A stretch of 64,000 nucleotides of DNA from Bacillota bacterium (GCA_023415825.1 JAEZJF010000013.1:62001-126000), one strand, 5' to 3'; counted from the first letter of the stretch, positions 1 to 9,863 are shown. A program made the numbers and translations. Notes: a model not told the origin generated them from the sequence alone.

Positions 1-2
1 CA

Positions 3-3000
3 AAGATCGCGCAGGACCGCTGCTGGCGGATAGACGAAAACTACTCAAGCCCGCTAGTAAAGCCGGATTCGTTCAGCAACCTGATGGAATACCGTTACGA
101 TATCCACAAGAAGACGTTCCCCGACATGAAGTTTCATTATCTGGACGTTTCTTCAGGCAACGAGAGCGGATATGAAGCGCGCTGGACTGGCATCAAAGTC
201 ATGGATACATACCGGAAGAACAACTGGACCTATTTCTGCGAGATGTGGCTGAACTGGATCAACTACGACCCCAACAACAACCCGACGCAAAACGCCGTCA
301 ATCCCAAATATACGAGCTGGCACCATACTTACTATTTGAACGGGGACGGCAGCTCCAGTACCCAGCGGCTAGGCAATTCAGACATCCGCCGGTTTATCGT
401 CAACGACTCCACCGCTTACGTGGCAGGCACCCAAGATTACCGGAACGTACTGGGCCCGGGTTATTACAAGGGCTACGGCTATCTAGGCTGGCACGAGTTC
501 TCCATCAGCGACAACATCACCGTTCACGACTCGGCTACTGAATTCTGGGAGCATATCCTCGCGGACACCTATCTCAAAAACTTCCCCCTTCTGAGCGTAG
601 ACAAGGTTTCCAGCGCCAACATCACCGCCAGGTTTGAGGACGGCGTCGTATCGTATTACGATGGCAGCAAGCGCACGATCTCCAAGGACGGTGTGGTGTA
701 CGGCGAAATTAACAACACCGGCTTTAACGGCACCCACTACGCCAGTAACAGCAACAACCACTTCAACACCTTCCGCGCGGAGCTGTTTATGCCGTGGGAT
801 CCTCAGAACGAGGAGAAGATCTACGCTTATAGTTCCAGCGGCGAGCAAAGGACCTGGGAACTGCCCAAGAGCTGGCAGCAAGAGGGCGTGGTCTCGGTCA
901 AGCTGTATGAGCTGGATCAGATCAAGGGCCGCATCAACGAAGTGACCGTCCCTGTGTCGAACGGCAAAGTGACGCTCAAATTGGACGCCAATAAGGGCTA
1001 TGTGTGCTACAAGGGTGAGCAAGCCCCGGTCATTACCGTATGGGGTGATAACCCGCCCAATTACGAAGGCCCCAACATGAAGGGCGTCTCGCAGCCCAAG
1101 GGCGTCATCCTGGATGGCAATTTCAACAGTGGCGGCCTGGATTATTGGACCGTCCAAACCGGCAAAGAGGCAGATGTCAGTGTACGCAATGACAGGGAGC
1201 ACTATGTGGCTTCGTATCCCCTTGGTGCCAGCACGCCTCAATATTATGACAACTACTACCTGCGGGTCAACAACGAGGCCAATGTGAGCCAAACCATCAC
1301 AAACCTACAGCCGGGCAAGGAATACATGGTGAGCGCCAGGGTTTGGAACGAGGGCTATCCCATCCAGACCACCCGACCTACCATTCGCCGCAAGGCATAC
1401 GCGTCGGTGGACGCGGGCGCGAACACCGTCAACTCCTCCCACCAGGGCTACAATGTCATTACCAGCGAGCATTACACCTACCACGCTATGAACCGCTGGA
1501 GCATCATCAAGGTCTATTTCAAGGCGGAATCCGACACTGCGACACTGACGCTCGGCACTCTGGCCGGTACAGGTGCCGTACTGTTCGATGACATCCGCCT
1601 GTATCAGGAGGACAACCCCTACGGGGCGGACGGTCATTATTACAAGGATACCTTTGAGACTACAAGCCAGTTGGGAGGCTTCATTCATGAAAACGAAACC
1701 ATGGCGCGACTTGCCTGGGCCAACCCCAGCAAGCTCAGCCCGGGCACGATGGTCTACCCCGAGGTGCACATCAATGGCGAAACCACGCTGATGATGGGCG
1801 GATCGGCCAACACCAAAATCAAATCGCAGCCCGGAATGATCAAGCTGGAGCCCAACACCGGCTATAACTTGTCCTTCAAGTACAAGTCCTTCTACGGGCC
1901 GGCTGAGGGCATCCACTATACCGTTGTGTCCCCCAGTACCGGAAACATTTTAGTGAACCAGTATCTTGCGGCAGAATCGGGCGCGGTTTTGACCGAGAAG
2001 ATTTCCTTCAGGACCGATGCCGCCGAGGATTACATATTTGTGTTTGACAACGAAGTAAACAGGAGCGCCGCTTATAACTGCGACCTTTACATCGACGATC
2101 TAACGCTGGATATCAATCCTAACGCAATTAACCCACCACTGATGCCGGTTCCTACGTTTGAGACGAAAAGTCTGCTTGAGGCCGAGGATGCGCAAATCAA
2201 CGCCGATGCTTCGGAAACGCAGGGTGCCATTATCAAAAACGATCCCAACGCCTCCGGCGGAGAGGCCGTGACGCGCTGGCAGCTGATGGACGAGATCACC
2301 TTTGGTCCCATGGCCGCCGCGAACCGTTTCCGCATCCGTTATAATAATCCGTCACCCATCACTCAGACCATGCAGATCTGGCTGAAGAACGAATATGTAG
2401 CTACGCTCGAATTCCCGACGACCAACGGATACGAGAACATCTACTTCAATTACAACCTTGAAGACTTTGCCCGGATCAAATTGGTTGCCACAGGGTCGAC
2501 GACGCAGCTGTATTTCGACCTGCTATCTGTATCGCCGATCTACGAGGCGGAAAAAGCCACACTGGGCGGCACGACCAGCGCACGCGGAACCAGCAGCGGG
2601 GAAGGCGCGTCAGGGGGTCAGTTTGTTTGGCTGGACACCCCCACCAACAACGGTGAACCCGGCAGCGTCACCTTCAATATTCAGCACAACGCCACTGAAT
2701 TGATTGTCTGTCAGATAAATCAGCGGGATGGGACCACGCAGAACCATCTTCGTTATTTTGATATTTGGTTGAATGGTGTGCGGGTATTTGAAGATGTGGA
2801 GTGCAAATACACGGGACCGTTGTCCGCTTCGGGCGAGCTCCTCAGATTTGATTTGGAGCTGAAGCCTGGCGATGCATTGAAGTTTACCTATAAGACTTAT
2901 AATGACTCCACACGTAAGGGTGACACTAACAATGGTATGATCGACTACATCATGCTGGAGACCAATGAGCAGTTGCCGCAAGTGGGCACATACACCAACG

Positions 3001-5852
3001 TCGCGCTGAACAAGCCCGCTACCCAGAGCAGAAACACCGAAGCTCAAAGGGGGAACGACGGCTTGTTCGATGCGGGAACCTTCAGCGGCGGCACCAGTCC
3101 CGCCTCTGGCTCAGTCTGGTGGCAGGTAGACCTACTCGACGTTTACGACGTAACCCGTACAGAGTTGTATTTCAAACCCATAGACAGGAACGACTGGTTT
3201 TATAAAATCGAGTATTCCACCAATGGCACGGCATGGGAAACTGCTGTAGATTACACGGTAACGGCCGCGTCCAACACCTCGCCTGACCCTCATGTCACGG
3301 AATTTGCCAGCGACATACAGGCCCGTTACTTCAGAATTACATTTACCGGCGTTCCTGTTGGGACTACGTACTGGTATACGTTCAGGGAATTTGAAGTGTA
3401 CGGCTGCGATCCCTCCACCGGCGGCGGGGATGGGGACTACATGGATAATATCGCCTATGGAAAGCCTGTCCTGCCCCTGAATGCATCCGAAGCCGAAGTG
3501 ACGGACGCGGCGGCTGAAAACCTTACCGATGGTAATCCGGATACAGTCTGGACGTCAGGGGGCTCTCTGCCGAGAATCGACTTGGGACTGCCGTACGACA
3601 TTACAGATGTTACGCTGAAATTTACCTCGGATACCGTCCCTGGCGAAGTGATGGTTTATACCTCACTGAATGGGATAGACTGGGATACAGTGCCCTTGAT
3701 GTTCACCGTGCCTTCTGGTGGTGGCGAGGTGAACATATCCCAAAGTAGTATTTTGACACGGTACTTCAAACTTATACCGTCCACCGCAGGCGTGAAGATT
3801 GTCGCTTTTATGGCGGAAGGCGCAGAGGCCCAGACACCACAAAAAAGTATTATGATTCTGGCGCCACATCCGGATGACGAGGCACTGATGTTTGCCGGCA
3901 TTATCAAGCGCGCCATAGAGAACGGAGACGACGTGTATGTCCTGCTGGCTACCCTGGGTGATTACGGCAGTCAGGCGACGGGCCGCACACGTATGAATGA
4001 GACCATCACTGCCATGGCGAATCTGGGCTTGAGCAAAGATAATATTTTCTTCCTGACCTATCCCGATACAGGCGGATTGGACTCACAAAGCGGCCAATCA
4101 TTTGTTGGCAGTACGATGTATAAGATGTTCGTCGCGGAAGACCCAAATGAGGTGTTTGGGGCCGTTAAATATACTAACACTCAGACGTACAACGGCAACG
4201 CCGATACGAAAAATTCCTGGCGCTTTGACCGCACCGGTCAGCAGGGCAGTTACACCCGGAATAACTTCCTGGAGGATCTGCAAACGTCGATCGAGGAAGT
4301 CATGCCCGACGAAGTCTATACCATCTCTACCTTTGATCTGCACGGCGACCACGCCGCCCTCCAACTGTTCGCAAACGAGGTCATTATCAACATCCAAAAG
4401 GATGTCCCAAACTACAAGCCGGTCATGTTTGAGACGCTGATCCACTCTTGGGCCGGCGACAATAACTGGCCTGTGAAAAATAATGATGCTTCTGGGATTA
4501 AGCCCTTTGAAAAGCCTGCCGGGATCGAGAACAAGACCATTCTCGACTGGAACAAGCGCGTGAGCGTCACCGTGCCCGAGGCCATGCGGGTGGTTCCGTT
4601 CGCCAACAACATGAAATCCGAAACCATCAGGACATACGCGAGCCAAATGGGCTCCGAAGCTTACCTCACGGCGTTCGCCAAATATGACGAGATATTCTGG
4701 ACGCGAAACTATGAGAGTCTGGGTTATTTTGCCATTGCCGCTGCTTCAAGCATGAAGCCCGGTTCCTATGACACAAGCCCGACAAAGGCGATCGACGGGA
4801 TCCGTGACGGATATTCCGAGTCATTGATCGGTACCAACCCGACGCACACAGTCCCCCGATTACCGTTCGGGGAATGGGTCAGTAACGGCGATGGCGATGG
4901 CGCGTGGCTTGAGCTGAATTGGAACGGCACTAGCTCGATTCACTCCGTGACCCTGTATGACAGGCCCATGAACGGCGTTAATATCACCGGCGGCAAGCTG
5001 GTATTCGACGACGAAAGTGAAGTTCAGGTCAGCGAGCTGCCCGACGACGGCAGGCCACTGACGGTGACCTTCCCGGAAAAAACCACGCGTTCGCTGAAGT
5101 TCGTGGTCACCTCGCACACAGGCTCGAATGACGTCGGTCTGGCGGAAATCGAAGTGTTCGGCACATATACACCCGGCACATGGTCCTACACGGTGATATA
5201 TGATAAAAACGGTGGTGACACCGGCGCGAACCCGACCGCCGAAACCGTGGCAAATCCCGCGCTCACAGTCGGCGCGCTGCCCACACCGCCGACCCGCAAC
5301 GGTTACGATTTCATAGGCTGGAATACAATGCCGGACGGCAGCGGCGCCTGGTTCACGGCCGACACAAATGTCGCAAACGACATCACTGTGTACGCACAGT
5401 GGAAGGAGATTCTTCTTTCTAACGTCGTGTTGAACAAGCCCGCTACCCAGCAGATCGGCAGCGGCAGCATTACGAGTGTTGCAGCGGGTAATGACGGGGA
5501 CAAGAGTACACTTGCCCCCTCCCAAAGTGGTACAGGCACCACACCCTATTGGTGGAAAGTTGACCTTGGATCCACACATAATATCAGCTCGACGGCGCTA
5601 TGGTTTAAAACCAGCGACCGGACAAGCTGGAAATACAAAATCGAGTATTCCGTTGACGATGTCAACTGGCTGCCCGTGGCGGATTATAGCGAAAACTACG
5701 CGCCCGACACACCCAGCGCTCCTCATGTCAATGAGTTTGAGAATCCCATTCAGGCTCGTTACTTCAGGGTAACGTTCCTGGCACCCCCCGCCGGGACTGC
5801 CTACTGGGTTGTGTTCGGGGAATTCGAAGCCTCCGGACTGAATACTGACTAA
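3..5852 (+). CDS. Large multidomain mucin-active protein: GH101-type endo-alpha-N-acetylgalactosaminidase plus PIG-L deacetylase (5' end missing)
   Basis: The frame is open to the window edge, so the true start and any signal peptide lie upstream. The first ~330 residues look like the end of a GH101 catalytic domain that releases mucin-type O-glycans. An FHYLDVSSG motif (Asp codon 144-146) and a WTYFCEMW motif (Glu codon 240-242) are 32 residues apart, the spacing of the nucleophile and acid/base in known GH101 enzymes. The GH101 C-terminal beta domain follows (about 560-1050). Then come CBM4/9-like modules (1080-2120), a CBM6/35-like module (2540-2990), F5/8C-like modules (3000-3410 and 3445-3820), a PIG-L/LmbE domain with APHPDDE (3845-4700), a further galactose-binding module (4740-5165), an InlB-type repeat (5190-5404) and a final F5/8C module (5420-5850). 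No LPXTG, SLH or dockerin is seen at the end. It is GC-richer than the neighbouring genes. The family call is from memory of motifs; the PIG-L call is strong. Confidence 0.85.
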   Translation, partial: KIAQDRCWRIDENYSSPLVKPDSFSNLMEYRYDIHKKTFPDMKFHYLDVSSGNESGYEARWTGIKVMDTYRKNNWTYFCEMWLNWINYDPNNNPTQNAVNPKYTSWHHTYYLNGDGSSSTQRLGNSDIRRFIVNDSTAYVAGTQDYRNVLGPGYYKGYGYLGWHEFSISDNITVHDSATEFWEHILADTYLKNFPLLSVDKVSSANITARFEDGVVSYYDGSKRTISKDGVVYGEINNTGFNGTHYASNSNNHFNTFRAELFMPWDPQNEEKIYAYSSSGEQRTWELPKSWQQEGVVSVKLYELDQIKGRINEVTVPVSNGKVTLKLDANKGYVCYKGEQAPVITVWGDNPPNYEGPNMKGVSQPKGVILDGNFNSGGLDYWTVQTGKEADVSVRNDREHYVASYPLGASTPQYYDNYYLRVNNEANVSQTITNLQPGKEYMVSARVWNEGYPIQTTRPTIRRKAYASVDAGANTVNSSHQGYNVITSEHYTYHAMNRWSIIKVYFKAESDTATLTLGTLAGTGAVLFDDIRLYQEDNPYGADGHYYKDTFETTSQLGGFIHENETMARLAWANPSKLSPGTMVYPEVHINGETTLMMGGSANTKIKSQPGMIKLEPNTGYNLSFKYKSFYGPAEGIHYTVVSPSTGNILVNQYLAAESGAVLTEKISFRTDAAEDYIFVFDNEVNRSAAYNCDLYIDDLTLDINPNAINPPLMPVPTFETKSLLEAEDAQINADASETQGAIIKNDPNASGGEAVTRWQLMDEITFGPMAAANRFRIRYNNPSPITQTMQIWLKNEYVATLEFPTTNGYENIYFNYNLEDFARIKLVATGSTTQLYFDLLSVSPIYEAEKATLGGTTSARGTSSGEGASGGQFVWLDTPTNNGEPGSVTFNIQHNATELIVCQINQRDGTTQNHLRYFDIWLNGVRVFEDVECKYTGPLSASGELLRFDLELKPGDALKFTYKTYNDSTRKGDTNNGMIDYIMLETNEQLPQVGTYTNVALNKPATQSRNTEAQRGNDGLFDAGTFSGGTSPASGSVWWQVDLLDVYDVTRTELYFKPIDRNDWFYKIEYSTNGTAWETAVDYTVTAASNTSPDPHVTEFASDIQARYFRITFTGVPVGTTYWYTFREFEVYGCDPSTGGGDGDYMDNIAYGKPVLPLNASEAEVTDAAAENLTDGNPDTVWTSGGSLPRIDLGLPYDITDVTLKFTSDTVPGEVMVYTSLNGIDWDTVPLMFTVPSGGGEVNISQSSILTRYFKLIPSTAGVKIVAFMAEGAEAQTPQKSIMILAPHPDDEALMFAGIIKRAIENGDDVYVLLATLGDYGSQATGRTRMNETITAMANLGLSKDNIFFLTYPDTGGLDSQSGQSFVGSTMYKMFVAEDPNEVFGAVKYTNTQTYNGNADTKNSWRFDRTGQQGSYTRNNFLEDLQTSIEEVMPDEVYTISTFDLHGDHAALQLFANEVIINIQKDVPNYKPVMFETLIHSWAGDNNWPVKNNDASGIKPFEKPAGIENKTILDWNKRVSVTVPEAMRVVPFANNMKSETIRTYASQMGSEAYLTAFAKYDEIFWTRNYESLGYFAIAAASSMKPGSYDTSPTKAIDGIRDGYSESLIGTNPTHTVPRLPFGEWVSNGDGDGAWLELNWNGTSSIHSVTLYDRPMNGVNITGGKLVFDDESEVQVSELPDDGRPLTVTFPEKTTRSLKFVVTSHTGSNDVGLAEIEVFGTYTPGTWSYTVIYDKNGGDTGANPTAETVANPALTVGALPTPPTRNGYDFIGWNTMPDGSGAWFTADTNVANDITVYAQWKEILLSNVVLNKPATQQIGSGSITSVAAGNDGDKSTLAPSQSGTGTTPYWWKVDLGSTHNISSTALWFKTSDRTSWKYKIEYSVDDVNWLPVADYSENYAPDTPSAPHVNEFENPIQARYFRVTFLAPPAGTAYWVVFGEFEASGLNTD

Positions 5853-5909
5853 AAAGCCTGTGATGGATCCGCAAAACTGACCTCAATGCGACCAGCAATG
5901 GGCGCGGTG

Positions 5910-5940
5910 CGGGGCAAATCCAAAACATGGATTTGCCCCG
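5910..5940 (+). terminator. Hairpin after the GH101 gene
   Basis: Arms 5910-5922 and 5928-5940 are perfectly complementary (13 bp) around the loop AAACA. The following sequence has only a weak T tract, so it may be a terminator or an mRNA-end stabiliser. Confidence 0.6.
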
Positions 5941-5994
5941 TAACTCTATTAAAATGACGGTAATCGAAACCAGTGTTTCTTCATTCAGCCACTT

Positions 5995-6022
5995 TTGACT
6001 AACGGATGCTTTATGGTATACT
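5995..6022 (+). promoter_or_regulatory. Sigma-A promoter of glpP
   Basis: TTGACT (5995-6000), 16 bp spacer, TATACT (6017-6022). It overlaps the upstream in-frame ATG at 6006, which supports the later start at 6045. Confidence 0.65.
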
Positions 6023-6044
6023 AGCACTGAAAAGAGGGAATGAG

Positions 6045-6614
6045 ATGAAACCGTCGGAGCTTTTAGAACTTTTGGAGGATACACCTGTCATTGCGGCTGT
6101 AAAGAGTATGGAAGGTCTGGAAAATTGCCTGGCTTGCAGCAGCAAGGTCGTTTTTATCCTTTTTGGTGACATACTGAATATATCAGATATTGTGGAAAGC
6201 GTTAAAAACGCGGGCAAGGTTGCATTCGTTCATCTGGATCTGATCGGCGGGTTATCTGCAAAAGAAATTGCTGTGGATTTCCTTATTAAAAACACCCGGG
6301 CTGACGGTGTTATTTCAACCAAACAAGCCTTGGTACGTTATGCCAAAAGCAGAGGGCTTTTAACCGTGCAGCGCTTTTTCATTCTTGATTCCATGGCTCT
6401 TGCCAATGTTCAGAAGCATACCAGCTTGGAATGTGTGGATCTGGTTGAGATCTTGCCGGGTGTCATGCCCAAAATCATTAAAGAACTGGCAGATACGGCC
6501 CAAAAACCCATTGTGGCCGGTGGCCTTATTCGTGATAAGGAAGACATTGTGATGGCTTTAAGTGCGGGTGCCATTGCCATCTCATCAACAGACAGTGCTG
6601 TATGGTTTATGTGA
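6045..6614 (+). CDS. glpP: GlpP, glycerol-3-phosphate-responsive antiterminator
   Basis: 189 residues, the usual size of GlpP. The protein is a TIM-barrel-like RNA-binding regulator that, with glycerol-3-phosphate, lets RNA polymerase read through a leader terminator in glycerol genes. The N-terminus runs through PVIAAVKSMEGLE, and the C-terminus has the VAGGLIRDKEDI phosphate-site-like segment followed by AGAIAISSTDSAVW, both characteristic of the family. The start is taken at 6045 because AGAGGG lies 6 bases upstream and because the upstream ATG at 6006 falls in the promoter. Its likely target, a leader with a strong terminator, is only 80-130 bases downstream of the stop codon. Confidence 0.92.
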   Translation: MKPSELLELLEDTPVIAAVKSMEGLENCLACSSKVVFILFGDILNISDIVESVKNAGKVAFVHLDLIGGLSAKEIAVDFLIKNTRADGVISTKQALVRYAKSRGLLTVQRFFILDSMALANVQKHTSLECVDLVEILPGVMPKIIKELADTAQKPIVAGGLIRDKEDIVMALSAGAIAISSTDSAVWFM

Positions 6615-6624
6615 AGAATATACT

Positions 6625-6654
6625 TTGACATCAATCACAATTGTATAATATAAT
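6625..6654 (+). promoter_or_regulatory. Sigma-A promoter of the glycerol oxidoreductase operon
   Basis: TTGACA (6625-6630) and TATAAT (6649-6654), 18 bp apart, both perfect consensus hexamers. A transcript would start near 6661 and begin with the GlpP-controlled leader. Confidence 0.75.
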
Positions 6655-6695
6655 ATTTGTAGTTAAATATTTTAGTGTATCTACTTGGAGATTTT

Positions 6696-6749
6696 GAGCA
6701 TAGCAGATACAGTTGGAAACAGCTGTTTTTGCATGCTCTTTTTTGTTTT
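6696..6749 (+). terminator. GlpP-responsive leader terminator
   Basis: Outer arms GAGCAT (6696-6701) and ATGCTC (6733-6738), a GCA/TGC pair inside them, and an inner stem ACAGTTG/CAGCTGT (6709-6715/6720-6726) closed by GAAA. A T6 run follows at 6739. It sits between a strong promoter and the ATG at 6807, right after glpP. In Bacillus, GlpP acts on exactly such a leader of glpD, so antitermination here is a well-supported inference. Confidence 0.75.
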
Positions 6750-6806
6750 CCGTAAAATAATCGAGGTACACGCGTAAGTTTAGCAAAAACGTTTGGAGGC
6801 AGAATC

Positions 6807-8258
6807 ATGTATGACGTAATCATTGTTGGCTGTGGTGTTGTTGGTGCTGCAGCGGCCTTTGAATTGTCAAAGTATCAGATTTCAGTTGCAGTGCTTGAAA
6901 AAGAAAACGATGTTGCATGTGGTACAACCCGTGCCAATAGCGGAATTATTCATGCGGGATATGATCCCAAGCCGGGCACCTTGATGGCAAAGCTTAATGT
7001 AGAGGGAGCCAGGCTAACGGAAGCCTTGTGCAAAGACCTGGATGTTCCCTATAAAAAAACAGGTTCCATGGTATTGGCCTTCACCCAGGAGGAGCTTCCA
7101 ATACTTCAAAAGCTCTATGACCGCGGTATAGCCAACGGTGTCCCAGAGCTCCGGATCTTAAGTGGTGAACAGGCGCGCCAAATGGAGCCCTATTTAAGCC
7201 ATGAAGTCATAGGCGCTCTCTATGCACCCACTGCGGGTATTATCAATCCATGGGAATACACGCTGGCCATGGCTGAAACGGCAATTAAAAACGATGTTCA
7301 CGTCTTCCTAAACAATGAAGTACAAAGGATTGGGAAAATAAACGGTGGATATCGTGTGCAGACCAATGCAGGTTTTTATGAAAGCAAATATGTGGTTAAT
7401 GCGGCGGGGGTCCATAGTGATGAAATTCATAATCTGGTGGACAGCCATCACCTTTGCATTCAGCCCAATAAAGGCGAGTATTATATGCTGGATAAGGGCG
7501 AGGGGTCAAAAGCCAATTTCGTCTTGTTCCAATGTCCCACCAAGGACGGGAAAGGGGTGCTTGTTTCTCCCGCCATACATGGCAATCTTATCGTAGGGCC
7601 CAATGCTGAAGCAATAGCGGATAAGGAGGATGTGTCCACCTCTGACCAAGGTCTAGCTTTTGTCAAGAAGATGGCACTCAAATCCATACCCTCCGTCAAT
7701 TTCAGGGAGTCCGTCCGAAACTTTGCGGGAGTACGAGCCACCTTAGAAGGCGTCGAAGACTTCATAATTGAAGAAGCAAAAACCGCTGAAAACTTCTTCG
7801 ACCTAGCTGGTATTAAATCACCTGGCCTTACCTGTGCGCCAGCCATTGCCAAAATGCTGGTTAAGCTCATTCAAGACAAGGGCTTGGAGTTTTTGGAAAA
7901 GGAAGCCCCAATCTGTACAAGAAAGAAAATTCGGTTCCATGAGCTTCCAGCCATTGAAAAGAACGAGCTGATTGCCAAAAATCCGGCTTATGGAAGAGTC
8001 ATTTGCCGATGTGAAACCATCACTGAGGGCGAGATTATTGACGCCATCCGTTCACCCATTACACCTACCTCCATTGATGCTGTAAAACGTCGGTGTAATG
8101 CAGGTCTTGGACGTTGCCAGGGAGGGTTCTGTGCACCCCGTGTTTTGGAGATATTGTCCAGAGAACTAAAATTACCGCCTGAAAACATCCTTCAGGATAA
8201 AGCAGGGAGCTATATGATCACAGGAGAAACCAAGTCAGGAGGTAACAGACATGTATGA
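6807..8258 (+). CDS. FAD-dependent glycerol-3-phosphate dehydrogenase-type oxidoreductase with a [2Fe-2S] BFD domain
   Basis: 483 residues. The N-terminal Rossmann motif GCGVVGAAAAFE binds FAD, and the DAO fold with TRANSGIIHAGYDPKPGTLMAKLN matches the clostridial GlpA-like family. The C-terminal ~85 residues form a BFD-like iron-sulfur domain with Cys400, Cys402, Cys437 and Cys442 as likely ligands; Cys430 is nearby. The probable reaction is oxidation of glycerol-3-phosphate to dihydroxyacetone phosphate, with electrons passed to the next gene product. GGAGG lies 7 bases before the ATG. It is the first gene after the GlpP leader, and its end overlaps the next gene by 8 bases, so the two are co-translated. 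Substrate is inferred from glpP and glpK. Confidence 0.85.
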   Translation: MYDVIIVGCGVVGAAAAFELSKYQISVAVLEKENDVACGTTRANSGIIHAGYDPKPGTLMAKLNVEGARLTEALCKDLDVPYKKTGSMVLAFTQEELPILQKLYDRGIANGVPELRILSGEQARQMEPYLSHEVIGALYAPTAGIINPWEYTLAMAETAIKNDVHVFLNNEVQRIGKINGGYRVQTNAGFYESKYVVNAAGVHSDEIHNLVDSHHLCIQPNKGEYYMLDKGEGSKANFVLFQCPTKDGKGVLVSPAIHGNLIVGPNAEAIADKEDVSTSDQGLAFVKKMALKSIPSVNFRESVRNFAGVRATLEGVEDFIIEEAKTAENFFDLAGIKSPGLTCAPAIAKMLVKLIQDKGLEFLEKEAPICTRKKIRFHELPAIEKNELIAKNPAYGRVICRCETITEGEIIDAIRSPITPTSIDAVKRRCNAGLGRCQGGFCAPRVLEILSRELKLPPENILQDKAGSYMITGETKSGGNRHV

Positions 8259-9504
8259 TTTAATCGTAATCGGCGGTGGACCGGCAGGTCTTGCGGCAGC
8301 GACTGCTGCTCATGAGGATGGTCTTAAAAAAATCCTTATCATTGAGCGAGAAAAAGAATTGGGGGGCATTCTCAATCAATGCATCCATAATGGCTTCGGC
8401 TTGCATCATTTTAAAGAGGAACTGACGGGTCCCGAGTATGCCGGACGCTTTATCAGCATGTGTCAGGATACTTCTATCGAGATCAAGCTTGACACCATGG
8501 TTTTAGATGTAACGGAAGATAAGGAAGTTCATATTGTCAATACCACAGAGGGCTATCAGATTCTACAAACCAAATCCATCATTTTGGCCATGGGCTGCAG
8601 AGAACGCACTCGGGGTGCAATAGCCATTCCTGGTGACCGCCCTGCCGGTATATTCACAGCGGGCGCAGCCCAACGCTATGTCAATATGGAAGGCTATATG
8701 GTCGGCAAAAGAATCGTCATTCTAGGGTCGGGTGATATCGGGCTTATTATGGCACGGCGGATGACTCTTGAAGGGGCAAAGGTTCTGGCCTGTGTTGAGA
8801 TTATGCCTTATTCCGGCGGGTTAACGCGAAATATTGTTCAATGCCTGGAGGACTATAATATTCCTCTCTTTCTTTCCCATACCATAGTGGATATAAAGGG
8901 CAAAAGCAGGGTTGAGCAGGTTGTGGTTATGGAGGTCGATGAAAACAGAAAACCCATACCGGGCACAGAAACCCTATTTGATTGTGATACGATTCTCTTG
9001 TCTGTTGGCTTGATTCCCGAGAATGAATTGTCACAGAAGGCCGGTATAAGGATGGATCAGCGCACCAATGGTCCCGTTGTCTATGAAAATATGGAAACCT
9101 CGGTTCCGGGTATCTTTGCCTGTGGCAATGTGGTCCATGTTCATGATCTGGTGGACTTTGTAACGGCTGAAAGTCAAAGAGCCGGTCATGCTGCAGCGCG
9201 CTATGCCAAGGAGGGTGAATCAGCCCAAGACGATATTTTGGAATTTAAAAATGGTGAGGGGGTTACTTATACCGTTCCTCAAAAGGTTCGGCTTAACAAG
9301 GAGGACAAAGGGATCGATTTATTTTTCCGAGTTAATCGCGTTTTTAAAAAGAGCACTGTTTTTGTTTATTCAGGCGAAGAGCTACTGGCGAAGTTTCCAA
9401 AACAACATCTTGCACCCGGTGAAATGGAACAACTTTTGCTTTCCAAAAGGCTCCTTGATCAGGCACAGGGTGAGCTATCCATATCGGTTAAGGAAGGACG
9501 GTGA
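8251..9504 (+). CDS. NAD(P)/FAD-dependent oxidoreductase, glycerol operon partner
   Basis: 417 residues, a pyridine nucleotide-disulfide reductase-like fold. IVIGGGPAGLAAA near the N-terminus binds FAD, and a second Rossmann motif, VILGSGDIGLIMARR, begins around residue 150 and binds NAD. NQCIHNGFGLHHF and MGCRERTRGA are typical of the family that pairs with GlpA-like and DUF1667 proteins. The likely role is to take electrons from the upstream dehydrogenase to NAD or another acceptor. It overlaps the upstream gene by 8 bases and the downstream gene by 4, so the three form a tight unit. The exact acceptor cannot be read from sequence. Confidence 0.85.
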   Translation: MYDLIVIGGGPAGLAAATAAHEDGLKKILIIEREKELGGILNQCIHNGFGLHHFKEELTGPEYAGRFISMCQDTSIEIKLDTMVLDVTEDKEVHIVNTTEGYQILQTKSIILAMGCRERTRGAIAIPGDRPAGIFTAGAAQRYVNMEGYMVGKRIVILGSGDIGLIMARRMTLEGAKVLACVEIMPYSGGLTRNIVQCLEDYNIPLFLSHTIVDIKGKSRVEQVVVMEVDENRKPIPGTETLFDCDTILLSVGLIPENELSQKAGIRMDQRTNGPVVYENMETSVPGIFACGNVVHVHDLVDFVTAESQRAGHAAARYAKEGESAQDDILEFKNGEGVTYTVPQKVRLNKEDKGIDLFFRVNRVFKKSTVFVYSGEELLAKFPKQHLAPGEMEQLLLSKRLLDQAQGELSISVKEGR

Positions 9505-9863
9505 ATACAATGAAGGAGCTTATTTGTATTGTGTGCCCCAAAGGCTGTCATCTTCAGGTTGATGAAACGCAAAATTACTCGGTGCTAGGCCATTCCTGCT
9601 CAAGAGGTGAAAAGTACGCCAAAGAAGAGCTGATAAACCCTACCCGTGTTATAACTTCCACAGTGTGTGTTGAAGGGGGGATTCATCGTCGATGTCCTGT
9701 TAAAACAAATGGCCCACTGCCTAAGGGCAAAATCATGGAGTCCATGGCGCTTTTAAATGATGTAATCCTGAAGGTGCCTGTGACCCAGGGGCAGGTTGTA
9801 GTAAGGAACGTTTGCGATACTGGAGTCGACTTTATTACAACACGCAGCCTAACCATCCTTTGA
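9501..9863 (+). CDS. DUF1667 cysteine-rich protein
   Basis: 120 residues. The conserved CPKGCHLQV near the N-terminus, a HSCSRGEKYAKEE segment and RRCPVKTNGPLPK fit the DUF1667 family, which commonly follows GlpA-like and FAD/NAD oxidoreductases. Function is unproven; the cysteines suggest metal or iron-sulfur binding and electron transfer within the glycerol-3-phosphate dehydrogenase complex. The start is the GTG at 9501, inside GTGA with the stop of the previous gene and with AAGGA 6 bases upstream. An ATG at 9510 is the alternative. Confidence 0.8.
   Translation: MNTMKELICIVCPKGCHLQVDETQNYSVLGHSCSRGEKYAKEELINPTRVITSTVCVEGGIHRRCPVKTNGPLPKGKIMESMALLNDVILKVPVTQGQVVVRNVCDTGVDFITTRSLTIL

Noticed and set aside
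483..1916. Long minus-strand frames inside the GH101 gene
   Set aside because: They follow the codon bias of the plus-strand gene, have no ribosome sites and no recognisable protein.
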